From Sipunculus nudus (Eukaryota; Annelida; Sipuncula; Golfingiida; Sipunculidae), in contig CM049313.1 in assembly GCA_026874595.1 (NCBI GenBank), forward strand, positions 64,918,159 through 64,982,158: a stretch of 64,000 nt of DNA, read 5' to 3'. This document shows, piece after piece, positions 52,401 to 63,436 of the stretch. Positions within the stretch are counted from its first letter, which is position 1, and each line of letters begins with the position of its first letter. The position numbers and the translations under genes are program-made. The notes beneath the pieces were generated by a model. The model made no database searches and was not told where the DNA came from. It saw only the letters and a list, made by a program, of their open reading frames with translations.

Positions 52401-55129
52401 TAGAAGTACGAATTAAGTTATTGTTACTTAAAAGTGCTACTTTTAAGTAATTTTACATCACTTGTCCCATGTCTTAATTATTGACGCCATCTGGTATTCA
52501 TTGATTGAAACAATGGAGCTACACATGACGACATATCAGAATTATTCAGGAGACATTGATCCAATCATGTCCCTCGTTTACGGTCCGTCTACGCGGTGGG
52601 GAAACTTTTAGGTCAACCGTCTGGCGACGGGAGACGTAATTTAGAATCTGACCGATCAAATAAAGGCTTGTAACCTTGTTGGTTTCCTGTACATGTGTTC
52701 TTGTTGATAATACTTGTGAAGAGTTTTGTCAGTTCTGTCAACTGTTTAGTATGGTAATTATGGACTTGATTGGCCGTTATGGTTTTGGTCCCATCACATG
52801 TGCGTCTGTTTTAACTCCATGATGCAGCAGGCCAGGAGACCACCTGCATGAAGCAAGGTCTCTACTCAACTGAGTTTGCGACCGGGATCCCGTTAGAAGG
52901 TCGACATTGGATATGAGTGTGATTCTATAATCTGAGACACTAGCAGATATGGAAAGAGAATTTACCATTCAATCTAGGTTGTAGAAATATATACATTTGC
53001 ATGTCCTTTCGTATCTACATAACTGCAAGTTTTACATCAAGTGGGCAGGACCTTCTACCAAGCTTTAACAATGAATACCCGCACTCGCGCACGCATGGGT
53101 GCACTCACACACGTACACTCACACACACACATTTTCTTGCAAAATAAGTTGTTTTTTTTTTATTTTTATTTATCTTAAATCGAGGGGCCAAAACTTAGAA
53201 GCTTTAAAACTTGTGGAGCTCACTGCAAAGATTGATTATCACCCAGTGTGGATATGTAGTCTCGGACTACAGTTCTCATAATTTTTGTTGTGTTAATTGT
53301 GGCATATTTAGAGCTGTAAAACCTAAGGACTGGCAGTATAAATGTTTCGGCTTATTAATTAAAACATTTTAAATTTGGACCAACCTTTTGGTCATTGGGT
53401 GATTTGAAATTTAATCTGCTGTCTTGTTTTGTATTATCTAGGGAGAGATACGGGTATTTGACTCTGTTTGGGGCTGCAACGTTAGCCCAAAGCTTACTCA
53501 TTACACTTACTCGTATCTGTCCGTGTCGTCATCAACCACGCACGTGCTCAGCGTAACAAGGGTGGCCTTTCCCATCAAAATCCCCATACACTTGTGCACC
53601 CCGTCGACCTTGACCTTGGCAATGAGGCACTTAATATCCAGCCCGTCGGGGTTGAGCAATTTGTTGTACAATTCATTCTTGACATTCTGGCAAGTGTCGG
53701 CTGTATGCCCTGTCGTGTAATATACCCAGAAATTATTTTCAATTAAAATTTGCTTTCATTTATTATTTTATAGCATAGTGCTGATCATTAGAAATAAAAG
53801 TGATTTAAACTTACGTACAACTTATAAATTCCCAAATAGCGGGAAAGTAAGAGAAAAATTACACAATAAAGACACGAAACAGAACAGATGTTTTTCATAA
53901 CAGGGCCCTGTTTAGAGACATTTTTTTTCAAAGGAAAAGGTTGCTTCCTACAGACTTCTCATATATAGTTTTGATAAGTATATACATAACTGATGAAAAA
54001 AAAATAGTTTAATGTTTTTTTTTTACGTTTGACGACCGTACATAATAATAGGTCAATAATAATAGTGATGATAATAATAATAATAATTATTATCATCATC
54101 ATCCTTATCATCAACATCTTTTCGGTATATATTTATATTGGGTGGCTACTAAGGAAAACGTTTTGTTCATTAAAACATAGATAATATACTTATATATATA
54201 ATATGACACATATAATATAATATAATATAATATAATAATATATAATATAATAATATATAATAGAATATAATAGAATATAATATAATATATCGGTGAAAAT
54301 CATAACTAGTATAGATCAGCGTCGTTAATCCTTTTTTGTAAAATGTGGCGGCGGCACTGCGTCTCCTCCGTCTGTTACCACACATTGGTGCTGGCGCCAT
54401 CTGAGGAGAAGTCCATCTATTTACTTAACGACCCGCCATAAAGGAGGGCATCATATCTCTCAGACTCGCAGACAGTCCACGTTCAGACGGCAGTTTTCTA
54501 AGCTGGTCACATAAATACACACAAGACTTATTGACTAAATCATCTTTCCATGGAATGAGCCTTGTCGGTACTTTTTCTAAACGACTATCCGCCCTATGTA
54601 TTGTATGTATTCCACCCAGGCCAAGGCCAGATGATTGAATCATGCATACTGATATATTCACATGATATTGCAGCACATGTTCAGAATAAGGCTGTCTGTT
54701 GAATATAAGAAATTATACTTGTGTAGTTACACCAAGCCATTCTCTATATCAACGCAGAAAAAAATGAGTTTATCGTTGCCACCGGCATCCCTCTTTGTCT
54801 TACTGACAATCTTGATGCCAGGTTTCATAAACGAATTATGTAAATTTTATAAATGCCTTTCCGTTCGTAGTTGATACGTTTTATCGCATTTTTATTTAAT
54901 GACTGCTAATCGCATTTACATTTAAATTAGTCGAAGCAATTATAAATGCTTGTACATGTATTTGAACCCATACATCGCCTGACGACACCTCGGTCGAGAG
55001 ACCACATCAAAACACCGATCACTTTGTACGGGTCCCGATTGTTTGTCGCCCTTAATACAAAACTCGCTTACACGACCACCTCGCAAATGCGACCCCTTTA
55101 TCGAGGTCCAGATGCTGGTCGTAATTACG

Positions 55130-55190
<61 letters not shown>

Positions 55191-55794
55191 TACAAAGTCA
55201 GGTTACAAACTTTTTATATGAGTGATCGATGATTTTAGTTTTAATACTTATTGCCATAAAAGAGTTCTTTTTGAAAAGTGGTCAACAGCACATTGAAATT
55301 TTCACTGCAATGACCGCGCCCTCATCCTCAAATATGAGTTGTATAAAGACTGCTGTTTGTTGAACGAGATATCTGCTTTAATGGGTGCTATAATTGTTAT
55401 TATTGTTAGTCTTCGGAACACGCTCTAGCATTTATGGTTCATCTTATATAAAATGAATTATTAGATGAATTGGAAGATGTTCTAACATATTTTAACAGCC
55501 TGCAAACTTAAGATCGCAACCTGTGACAACTGGAGATCTGTTATAAGGTAAGGACTTTGGACTTGACCTACCGGAAATTAAAAGTAGCGATTAAGAAACT
55601 TTGTTTTACTGAAGATTATTGATAATCTTTTGATAAATTCCATTATTTACAAATGGATTAAAACTGATGAAGTGTTCACAGTCTGCATATTTGACAATGA
55701 TATATATATGGGTGTGAGCTCACAAAGTCGGTACTCGCGCTATGTCCAGCATAATGTACGCAGAGCATTCGTGAACATACGATATTTATGTGTC

Positions 55795-55843
<49 letters not shown>

Positions 55844-58800
55844 TTTATTTAAACAAACACAAAGAAATTTCGCCTTTGATGCACCTCTCTCAGCTATTTT
55901 AAACTGCGAATTACTGCCTCCAGCGTTGATTTATGTGCATATTGATGTAAGTCATATGCTGCCCGCATCCGGAGTTGAGGAAAATAAAAGGATAAATCCC
56001 AATGGGAAAACTGTTTCTCTAATTAAGAGGAAAAGACGAATTGCGTCCCCAAAAAAGGAGTCATCGTTACAGCACAGCTATTCTTTTTCTTTCTCTTTGG
56101 GAATCAGGCTGCACAATTTTGTACTTCTATGTGGTCTTCACTTTTGTGTAATGTATGCGGTAATTTGTGTAGTTTGCAAATATATGGCTCTTGGTACTGG
56201 AAAATTTAGATATAAAACCTATAAAATATTAAATTACATCCATATTTTAAAAGGACTTACTTGGACAATTCACCTGGCGATTGTCACATTTCCTGACCTG
56301 GAAATTACTTCCGGTACAGTTACTTCCGCCCTGGCATGTTCTTTTTCTCATAGAGGAACCGACTCCAGCACAGGTGACGGTGCACGGGCTCCAGTCTCCG
56401 TATTCAGACCATGTCCCTGCAGCTGTACATGGTGTAAACTCAGGTCATGTAATGTATTAGATTATAAAATATATAACATAATATGTTAAACACTATGAGG
56501 AAATATAACTGTGTGTGTACATATATAAATAAATATATATAATATTACAAGTAAATAATAATACAATAATACAAGTTCAGTGTTTATAAATAACATATGC
56601 ACATACATGCCTTTCCGTAAACAAAAAAGAATACCAGTGACAATATAGAACGTTTCTCATCATATAAGCCTTTTTTAACCCCCGAAGACGCGGCTTTGAC
56701 CTTTTTCGGCGAACTATTATCTGGGCTAATATGGCAGCGCCCTTTATACCTCCAAGGTTGGAATACGAATTCGGCCTGGGAGTTCCAAGTAGGCAAGAGC
56801 ATGTAAAGCAGCGCCATGTTTTTTATTTGCAAAACTGTGCTCCGTCTGATTTGGCGCCTTGTGGCGCTGCTGGGCGTGTTTTTACTATGATCGTCGGATA
56901 TATTACCCCAAACATGCTTTCAAAATGCTAATACAAACGAATGGAACAACATATGCTTTGCTGAATCGGTTAATTTTATTTATTTTTTGGGGGGTAGGGG
57001 GAGGGGTGGAGTATTCTGATAAAAGTGCCAGATATTATCTTTATTTAATATATGTCAGAAACCAGAATGGGCCTCTTTATTAAAATTATTCAACCTAGTG
57101 AGAGAAGGGCATAATTCGCCAAGGGGGAGGTTGGTGGTGGGGGGGGGGGGGGGGTTAGCACCGGGTTTCACAGGTGATTTACACCTTCTGCCGTGTGTAA
57201 TGTGTAATGAAAATTATGTCACTCATTGTTGGTTAAATCAACCTATATCTCTAGAAGAGGTAACACTTGTAGTAATAACTGAAACGCAAAAAGTCGAAAC
57301 GTATGGATAATATTCCAAAGATTAATCAAATGTAGAAACGTCATATCTTTTTTTTTCAAATTAATTACGTTTTGCTTGAATAATGGAGTAATACCATATG
57401 ACTGGAAAGAGTCCGTCAAAGTCCCAGTGCCTAAAGCAAGTACAGACTGCATGGAGCCTTTAAATCATACAGGGACTAGTCTGTTGTCATGTATCGGGGA
57501 AGGTCTTGTGTTAGGTAATAGAGAGGAGAACTGTGAATTATTGTGATGCTTTCTCAATGATCGCAGATGAACAAAATGGTTTTCGAAGTGGTCGGTCTTG
57601 TATTGATCATATAATTGTATTAAGTAGTATGATAAGAAATCAGTTAGCAAACGGCGAGGAAACGTTTGTTGCCATGGCGGACATGGAAAAGGCTTTCGAC
57701 TGGATAAATAGAAATTTACTTTTATATCGTTTAATAGAGTGCAATATTGATGGCAAGATCTATAATGCTTATAAAGTTATTTATACGGACACAAAAACCT
57801 ATGATCGTATAAATAAATATATGAAAACTAAATGGTTCGGTGTGTCTAGTTGAGTAAGACAAGGAGACCCTCTGTCATCTACATTGATCAATATATTTGT
57901 TAATTCCTTGGTAGATCACCTCAAATTGTTGGATATTGGCATATAAAACAATAGCGAAACCGCGTGCATGTTATTATACGCGGAGGACATAGTACTCTTT
58001 GCTGATTCAGAAGGAGATTTATAGACCTTAATTTCTCCTTTGTAATCACTGGTACAAACATAACAAAGTAAAAAAAGTAATTCATTTTAGAAACCGAAAG
58101 CAAGGATTAACACAATTTAAATTCATGCTTTATTGTCAGGAATTAGGGATAGTTAGTAATTATAAGTATATGGGACTTTATTTAAATGAGCATATGGCTT
58201 ATTATGAGAGTTCAGGAAAAAAACTGATCGAATCCTGTCCGAGGGCTTTAGGCGCAAAAATATCAAAATTCAAGAAAATAAAAATATAACGTATAGTATT
58301 TTTAAAAGTTGTACCATTCAGATGTAGCTCCGGTCATCCATCGACCATGCTTCTGAAATTAGGGGATTCGCCAAAGCGCCTGCATGTGACAGAATTCAGC
58401 AGAGAGCAAACAGATTTTTTCTGGGGTAACACAAATTTTGTACTATTCCGGCTTAATATGGTGAGACGGGATGGTTTGATTGAAGGTGCAGACGACTTGA
58501 TTATAGGATTTCGATTATTATCAAAACACACAAAACTTTGGTCTTCGGAGATTGATCAATTCCTTTGATAATATGAACCTACTTAATCTTTACACTGATG
58601 TTAAACCTTGTCCATTAACACAAGCAAAGGAGAATATAAAAGAACATTTTGACAGTAATTGGTTGATTAATTGTGACAATATGCCAAAGTTACGAACGTA
58701 TGTGAAGTTAAAATCTAAAGTGAGTACTGAAGGATACTTAACTATAATTTAACCACCCTTGGCCCAACTATAGAAGAATATTACCTTTAAAAACAGAAAC

Positions 58801-61205
58801 TGGACTTTTTAAGAACATAAGGGATTCAGAGACAGGGCGGTACAGAAAATGAAAATAGAAGAAAGACTATGTGAACTTTGTGAAAGTAATAGAGTAGAGG
58901 ATGAGGTTCATTTTATCTGTCAATACTCAGAAAGGAGGAAAGAGTTGTATGGCGCTATAAACGACAGGAATCAAGAATTTATTTGCCTGGATGATGAAGA
59001 TTAATTCATATACCTAATTGTAAATGAATTTGAAAGAATGGCTGGTTATATAAGTGACATATGGAACATTTGCACCAACACATTGTTTAGATAAAGAAGA
59101 CATGTTCGGTCTAATATGATAGTTTTCTTTTATATATGGTATTTCAACCTGCATTTTTTAACTTGTTAATTAATTTGTGACATATAAGTCCAGGAAGGCT
59201 GGGTGCACATTAGAATATGTATGTATATAGATAGGATGTTAAAAATATGATGTTCAATGCAAGCATCACTAGCGGGAAAGTTCGGTCAGCTTTTATGTCA
59301 TCCCGTAAAACACCCTTTAAAGAGTGTTCTGCAATCAGAACAAGACAAATTATCCCAGGAATCACACTTTGGTGAGCTTATTCCCTGGGCCACAAAGTCA
59401 CGTTGGACGAGCCCCCTTTTTATTTGGAAAGACAAATTGCTCAAGAAAATATCGGGCCGATCCGTGATTCGAACCCATGTCGGTGGCGCACATGTCCGGC
59501 GTTCGAACCGCTTCGCTAGAAAAGTAAGCTTCACAAGCGAGAAAGTTCGGTCCGCTTTTATGTCACCCCGTAACACAGGTCACCAAGGACGTTTTTGGTC
59601 TGAATTAGGTGCCCACTTGTGGAAACAGCGCGCACCATTGTAGCGTATTGCACCGTTTTTTATAAATCGTTTGGGTAATCTACCAAATTTAGTACTACTT
59701 TACTTGTGTTATGAACAACCTTAATACTTACCCAGTTCTATCTTAATGCTGTTAAAGGTGTTTTTTTCTTATATCTGAGGTGTATCAAATAAAAATAATC
59801 TTGAATCATTATAAAAATAAGCCAAAGTGCGCCGATCCCACGATGCACAGACAGGTTGTCTGTCTTGGTTATAACCACGTGTTTATAACAGGTTTGTGGC
59901 TGTCAAAAAGGCCGATCGAACCTCAAACACGTCCCTCAAAGACATCTAGCGACAGTCATAAGAACCAGAGATTTGCATATGAGAAAATATTTTAATGCTT
60001 CATATGCTGACACTAAGAAAAGCTGTAGAGCGCAATCCACCTCCTTTACTCAGCGGTCACATGATTTTTCTGTTTGTCAACGTGGGCGCGTACACCATGT
60101 TTATCACGTCAGAGTCGTCAGTCACAGAGGCGTTATAAGAATTTTTTTTTTAGCAGGAAATATTACGGATCGTTAATGTGTTCCTAAAGTAAGCAAGAAA
60201 TCATATATACTATATACAAAAAAGGCGGGTGATTATAGCTGACTTTTAATCAGGAACGGGTTTGATAGGATAATGATTTGAATGAAAATTGTGACATGAC
60301 ATAATCAACCAGCGAGCATCAAGAATTTTTGGTGAAGGATGGGTTAATCGGGGGGGGGGGGGGGGGGCTGAGGGGTGATTTCTCACAGTAAGGGGTGGTT
60401 TACCCCTCTGACCTCCACCCCTGTCAACGTCCTGGACAAATATGCAAAGGGAAAATTGACATAATATGGTCGAATAATTATTCAAGGGCACTGACACTAT
60501 TATTACATCTCTTATGTGCTATATCCGCAGCTGAAATTCTAATCAAGGATTATTTTCATTGTGATGGGCTTCACATTTATCAACATAACCTAGACAGTAA
60601 TTTTTTGTCCCGGCGCTGTGTTAATTACCCAGACAACATGTGACTGAAAAAGTAAAACTAACCTTCGTATCCAGTGATCGTTTCGAAAATTATGAGAGTT
60701 GTCAGTACAATGGCATTACAACCTAGTTTCTGCAATAAAAAAGAGAGAACACAACATTAATTTGATATATCTGCGACAAGAATAATAATTAAATTATATG
60801 GTAGACATGTTAAATTTGCGTGAAATCTTGTGCGTAATTGAATGAGTGAACCCTCGAGAATATTAATGATAAACAATAAAAAACAATAAACATTTGTTTG
60901 AAACGAGTGTCCTCTTGATTTGATATGATATTATGCTGTGATATGCTGTTATAGGAAAACAACGAATAACATATATAGCTAATTGTAGGATGGTTACATG
61001 GTCAAACAAATGTATAAGTTCTTATTAATTATAGAATGCACATATTGTATGATTTACGCCATAAATTGCGTACATTCAATGACACCAGCCATAGAATATA
61101 CAAATAGACTTACTACACGCGTGACTTTGTTCTTCCTGTAATAAAGCGAATTGCGAGTTCAGTGCTGAAATATTGTTTGACATTACTCACATCTATCTTT
61201 TGCAT
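45658..61205 (-). CDS. Secreted TSP1 / S1 pseudoprotease / Cys-rich / GNGPPF-repeat protein (7 exons, complete)
   Basis: The coding exons are 61205-61191, 60729-60663, 56422-56261, 53709-53511, 50734-50154, 48194-48115 and 46494-45658. All junctions are GT-AG, phases match at every join, and the total is 1941 nt: 646 residues plus TGA. Layout by residue: 1-25 signal peptide (MQKIDKLGCNAIVLTTLIIF...); about 28-81 a thrombospondin type-1 repeat (WSEYGDWSPCTVTC); about 82-341 a trypsin-fold S1 domain; 342-368 linker (CDCEEWWKGQ); 369-428 Cys-rich module ending CHDYEVRYMC like the WxxW domain of mucins and CILP; about 436-475 acidic Pro/Glu linker; about 476-646 decapeptides GNGPPF[A/S]GPG. The S1 domain keeps fold cysteines (CMGILM...STC; TSC...HIC) and an Asp at the D102 site (CDLVVL), but AAHC reads LSTC and GDSGGP reads YGSP, so it should be catalytically dead. 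Role is inferred only: an extracellular matrix, mucus, shell or adhesive protein. Confidence 0.88.
45730..46180 (-). repeat. Coding 30-bp minisatellite (GNGPPFxGPG)
   Basis: About 14 near-identical 30-bp units with a few shortened or changed ones (GKGPTFPAPG; GNGPG). Units of the distal block carry Ser and those of the proximal block carry Ala, so at least two expansion episodes are visible. Confidence 0.95.
48115..48194 (-). CDS. Pseudoprotease gene exon 6 (linker)
   Basis: This 80-nt exon encodes FWSTARSTYTPTPGDQCDCE then EWWKGQ. It is supported by exact phase joins on both sides (G + GT at entry, phase 0 at exit), an acceptor (aaatag) and a donor (gtaatt). The short length makes it the least certain internal exon, but without it the two neighbours would not stay in frame. 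Confidence 0.75.
48352..48425 (-). repeat. tRNA-derived SINE-like sequence
   Basis: The reverse complement contains tggtctagaagttaagcg (A-box-like) and gggttcaaatccc (B box) about 35 bases apart. The acceptor stem and anticodon loop do not fold convincingly, so it is a SINE head or tRNA pseudogene, in an intron of the pseudoprotease gene. Confidence 0.6.
49570..50090 (+). repeat. Degenerate tandem repeat with GGACTC/GACTCGAG motifs
   Basis: Three or more diverged units carry tgtggaattacc-gccagtatg, ctaagtatatgtgatt and gactctaagaaggttggact. A GACTCGAG-rich lead-in starts near 49290. Non-coding, within the intron between exons 5 and 6. Confidence 0.7.
50154..50734 (-). CDS. Pseudoprotease gene exon 5 (bulk of S1 domain)
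   Basis: This 581-nt exon encodes the Asp102-like segment IKRVVRHPDVCDLVVL, a poly-Ser insert (seven Ser), a GHGPT segment in the place of the family GWGxT, the Cys168-Cys182 pair (HTSCRPSWDPYHGHIC), and EAFVYGSPVLVASEDRIYLV, which aligns to GDSGGPLV...LVGI without the catalytic Ser. It ends in QLAIASVYHCYQEVGCALP. Acceptor atcaacag, donor gtgaga. Confidence 0.88.
50870..51720 (+). pseudogene. LINE relic (C-terminal part of reverse transcriptase ORF)
   Basis: Scattered frames read LYKSDVRSTIEYGNLIL, then AAKLVTDALRATSYVN, and later SCLKDHLYTHGLSESDRNPQ and C. These resemble the region after the reverse-transcriptase core of jockey/CR1-like LINEs (LEYGDVIW; ARIVTG; SPxCxC). Many stops and shifts: long dead. 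It lies in an intron of the opposite-strand pseudoprotease gene. Confidence 0.6.
53511..53709 (-). CDS. Pseudoprotease gene exon 4 (N-lobe of S1 domain)
   Basis: It encodes HTADTCQNVKNELYNKLLNP, DGLDIKCLIAKVKVDGVHKC and MGILMGKATLVTLSTCVVDD. It matches the trypsin N-terminal barrel. The Cys42-Cys58 pair is kept, but the catalytic His position in AAHC is Thr (LSTC). Acceptor acgacag, donor gtaagt, ends in phase 2. Confidence 0.85.
54180..54285. repeat. (TATAA)n-type microsatellite
   Basis: An imperfect run of ataat/atagaa units in intron 3 of the pseudoprotease gene. Confidence 0.8.
55131..55846. repeat. Two (TA)n arrays
   Basis: TA arrays at about 55131-55186 and 55797-55846 in intron 3 of the pseudoprotease gene. 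The long open frame that starts inside the second array (55788-56489) runs antisense over the TSP1 exon and is not a gene. Confidence 0.9.
56261..56422 (-). CDS. Pseudoprotease gene exon 3 (TSP type-1 repeat)
   Basis: It encodes AAGTWSEYGDWSPCTVTCAG, VGSSMRKRTCQGGSNCTGSN and FQVRKCDNRQVNCP. It has the paired tryptophans, the CTVTC cysteines and the RKRTC arginine ladder of thrombospondin type-1 repeats, with six cysteines. Two acceptors lie six bases apart (tacag|CTGCAG|GG) and both keep the frame. Donor gtaagt. Confidence 0.93.
57137..57154. repeat. Poly-G run
   Basis: 16 G at about 57139-57154. A second run of 18 G lies at 60350-60367. Both are in intron 2 of the pseudoprotease gene and read as poly-C in its transcript. 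Confidence 0.9.
57225..59095 (+). pseudogene. LINE reverse transcriptase relic
   Basis: Segments in several frames read LNQPISLEEVTLVV, NNGVIPYDWKESVKVPVPKA, then IADEQNGFRSGRSCIDHI, VAMADMEKAFDWINR, VRQGDPLSSTL and LLYAEDIVLFADSE. These are the ordered blocks of a non-LTR reverse transcriptase: finger, QNGFR block, palm Asp block, RQGDPLS and the YADD box, here YAED. A C-terminal segment at 58840-59095 has ERLCELCESNRVEDEVHF. Stop codons and frameshifts are numerous, and the catalytic YADD is altered. It is inserted in intron 2 of the opposite-strand gene. Confidence 0.85.
59265..59590 (-). repeat. SINE-like element with tRNA-type boxes
   Basis: On the minus strand, ctagcgaagcggttcga and gggttcgaatcacgg resemble A and B boxes. 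A roughly 45-bp segment (agcgggaaagttcggtc...ccgtaa) occurs at 59275 and again at 59541 as a direct repeat around it. Confidence 0.55.
60663..60729 (-). CDS. Pseudoprotease gene exon 2 (signal peptide core)
   Basis: It encodes KLGCNAIVLTTLIIFETITG then YE. Acceptor tattgcag, donor gttagt, ends in phase 1. The likely cleavage is after ETITG. Confidence 0.82.
61191..61205 (-). CDS. Pseudoprotease gene exon 1 (start)
   Basis: It encodes MQKID and ends in phase 0 at the donor gtgagt. It supplies the basic n-region of a signal peptide whose hydrophobic core is on the next exon. The 5' untranslated region continues upstream. No clear TATA box was found. Confidence 0.7.
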
Positions 61206-61476
61206 TTCTTTAAACACATGATGGATTCAGAGAGAGTATCAACAAAATGTAAATACGTCATGTGAATAAATATACTTCATTAAACAAGTGTCTTCATATT
61301 TCCATACGCCATGGAAATTACACATTCGACGTTTTAGAATATATGATGTATATACATTTTATACATAATAATTCTATAGAATGTACTGAGCCAAACATTA
61401 ACACATTCTAGAGTTTTCCATGTTATTCCTATACGACATGCATATTCGGATAATTAGACGAACTATTCTGTATATA

Positions 61477-61928
61477 AAAGGTGACCATTCACCTACCTTT
61501 TGAAAAAAAAATTATGTGAATTCTGGCTTCTTCTGTGTATATATTAATGATCAAAGGGTAAATCTCGTTATGAAAAGTTCCAATAAGGCCTTCCTAAACA
61601 TTTTATGAACTTGTTTATCAACAACATGTTTATAAACACAGCAATGTTGACAATAGGGAAAAAAACATGTAACTAAGGTAGTAGGTTGCATATATGGGCA
61701 GGTCGAAAGGTCACTTTTGGCAAAACGCCATTTGCAAACTCTGGCTTATTTGACTTGATGAATTTGTTTTATATTGGCGGGCCCCTACATATTATAAACA
61801 GTTTGATATAAACCAAGCAAGCGGCCTGTGTGCGATGATATCCACGTTTATCTGTCTATTTTTTTTATTAAAGCTCCAAGGGGTTACCTTTAGTTTATAA
61901 AGGTCAGATAGGTGATTGGGCCCCTTTA
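61477..61928 (+). mobile_element. MITE-like repeat, copy 2 (~0.45 kb)
   Basis: Full-length partner of 12027-12492 with the better preserved inverted ends. It lies about 270 bases upstream of the pseudoprotease start codon, so it may supply promoter sequence to that gene. Confidence 0.7.
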
Positions 61929-62559
61929 AGTGTATGCTGTGTTCGATGGTAGATCTAAAGATGGTTCAGACTCAATATTCGATCAAGATCTACCGACGCA
62001 TGCACTCTGCTTGGAATAAAAAATAAGAAAATGAAAGATGAAATAGATGCTCCTCTATAATCCTCGTATCATACCGATTGTATATTTTACCAATTCCCTG
62101 ATCTACCGATAAGCGCCTACAGCGTTGTTGGGTCGACTGAGGTTTTCAACTTGTAACACCCCAGTCCCCCAAAGGGACTGTAAATAAAATCAAATAAAAA
62201 TGCAAATTTCTTTTAATACTTAAAACTGCTCGTAAGTTACCTGTCCCAGTCCTGACCTACACTAGCTAGCATGTTAATTTAATTCTTCCGTTGAAGTTAA
62301 TCTTGTTGGTTAGATGCTGCATTATATAGTAGCTGGTGGAACGTCTAAAATTTGTAATTGTTTATGTACATTTAATTCTTCTTTTTATTTAAAAAAATAA
62401 AATTGATAATTAAAATTTTGCCTGTTTTTCCTGTTGATATAATAGAATCATGTTACATATAAATATATAATAAAATATTTTTTAATATATTATCAATATA
62501 AATATGAATGATGACAGATCGGCCTGTGCCAAGTTGAAATCTTATTCACAGAAATTCGG

Positions 62560-62855
62560 GATCGGATATTGGGTCTGACCCATCTTAAGTTCGGTTATTG
62601 GGTCTGACCCATCTTAAGTTCGGTTATTGGGTCTGACCCATCTTCAGTTCGGTTATTGGGTCTGACCCATCTTAAAGTTCGGTTATTGGGTCTGACCCAT
62701 CTTAAGTTCGGTTATTTGGTCTGACCCATCTTATGTTCGGTTATTGGGTCTAACCCATATTAAGTTCGGTTATTGGGTCTGACCCATCTTAAGTTCGGTT
62801 ATTGGGTCTGACCCATCTTAAGTTCGGTTATTGGGTCAGACGCATCTTAAGATTG
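62560..62855 (+). repeat. 29-bp minisatellite, ten units
   Basis: The unit is gttcggttattgggtctgac followed by ccatcttaa, with rare changes (tttggtc, ctaaccca, cagacgca). Each unit centres on TGGGTCTGACCCA, a palindrome with six-base arms and one central base. Confidence 0.95.
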
Positions 62856-63249
62856 TTAGATTGGAAGATGGCGTGCAACATATGAATATATATATATATA
62901 TATTAGTTCGATTTTTGAATAAAAAAAAGCCAATGATCGATTAATAACCGTTACATTAATACCTTCTATATAACCATGAAATCTGATGTACAGAATTACA
63001 CCTAAATATTGACCAAGAAAACTGATTTGTACATCAAACATCACGCGTAAAGGTCAAGGTCACGGCCAGGTGACTTTTTGGCTGCTCGATGTTCAGTTTA
63101 AATGTGGTTCGCTGCTTCCGGTCTCTCTTATATATCTCTGGTAATATTAGAGTATTTTTCTCTTGGCGACATGACTTCTTTGCGTGTATACATAACCGTT
63201 GGTGATCGATTATGAAAAAAAACAACCATTTTAAAAATTATTATCAAAA

Positions 63250-63378
63250 TTATATATTAGGGCTGTGTATCGAACACTAATTTCGTATGGTAATATATAG
63301 ATATATTGCGATATGTGATAACGTACTGCCATACTTATTGCGATATTTTCATTGTATATTATCTTTATAGGAAAAAAG

Positions 63379-63436
<58 letters not shown>

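Noticed and set aside
55788-56489. 233-codon plus-strand open frame
   Set aside because: It starts in a (TA)n array and ends antisense over the TSP1 exon, which explains the open stretch.
59257-59643. 128-codon plus-strand open frame
   Set aside because: It spans a SINE-like element with tRNA-type boxes on the other strand and a direct repeat. No protein family recognised.
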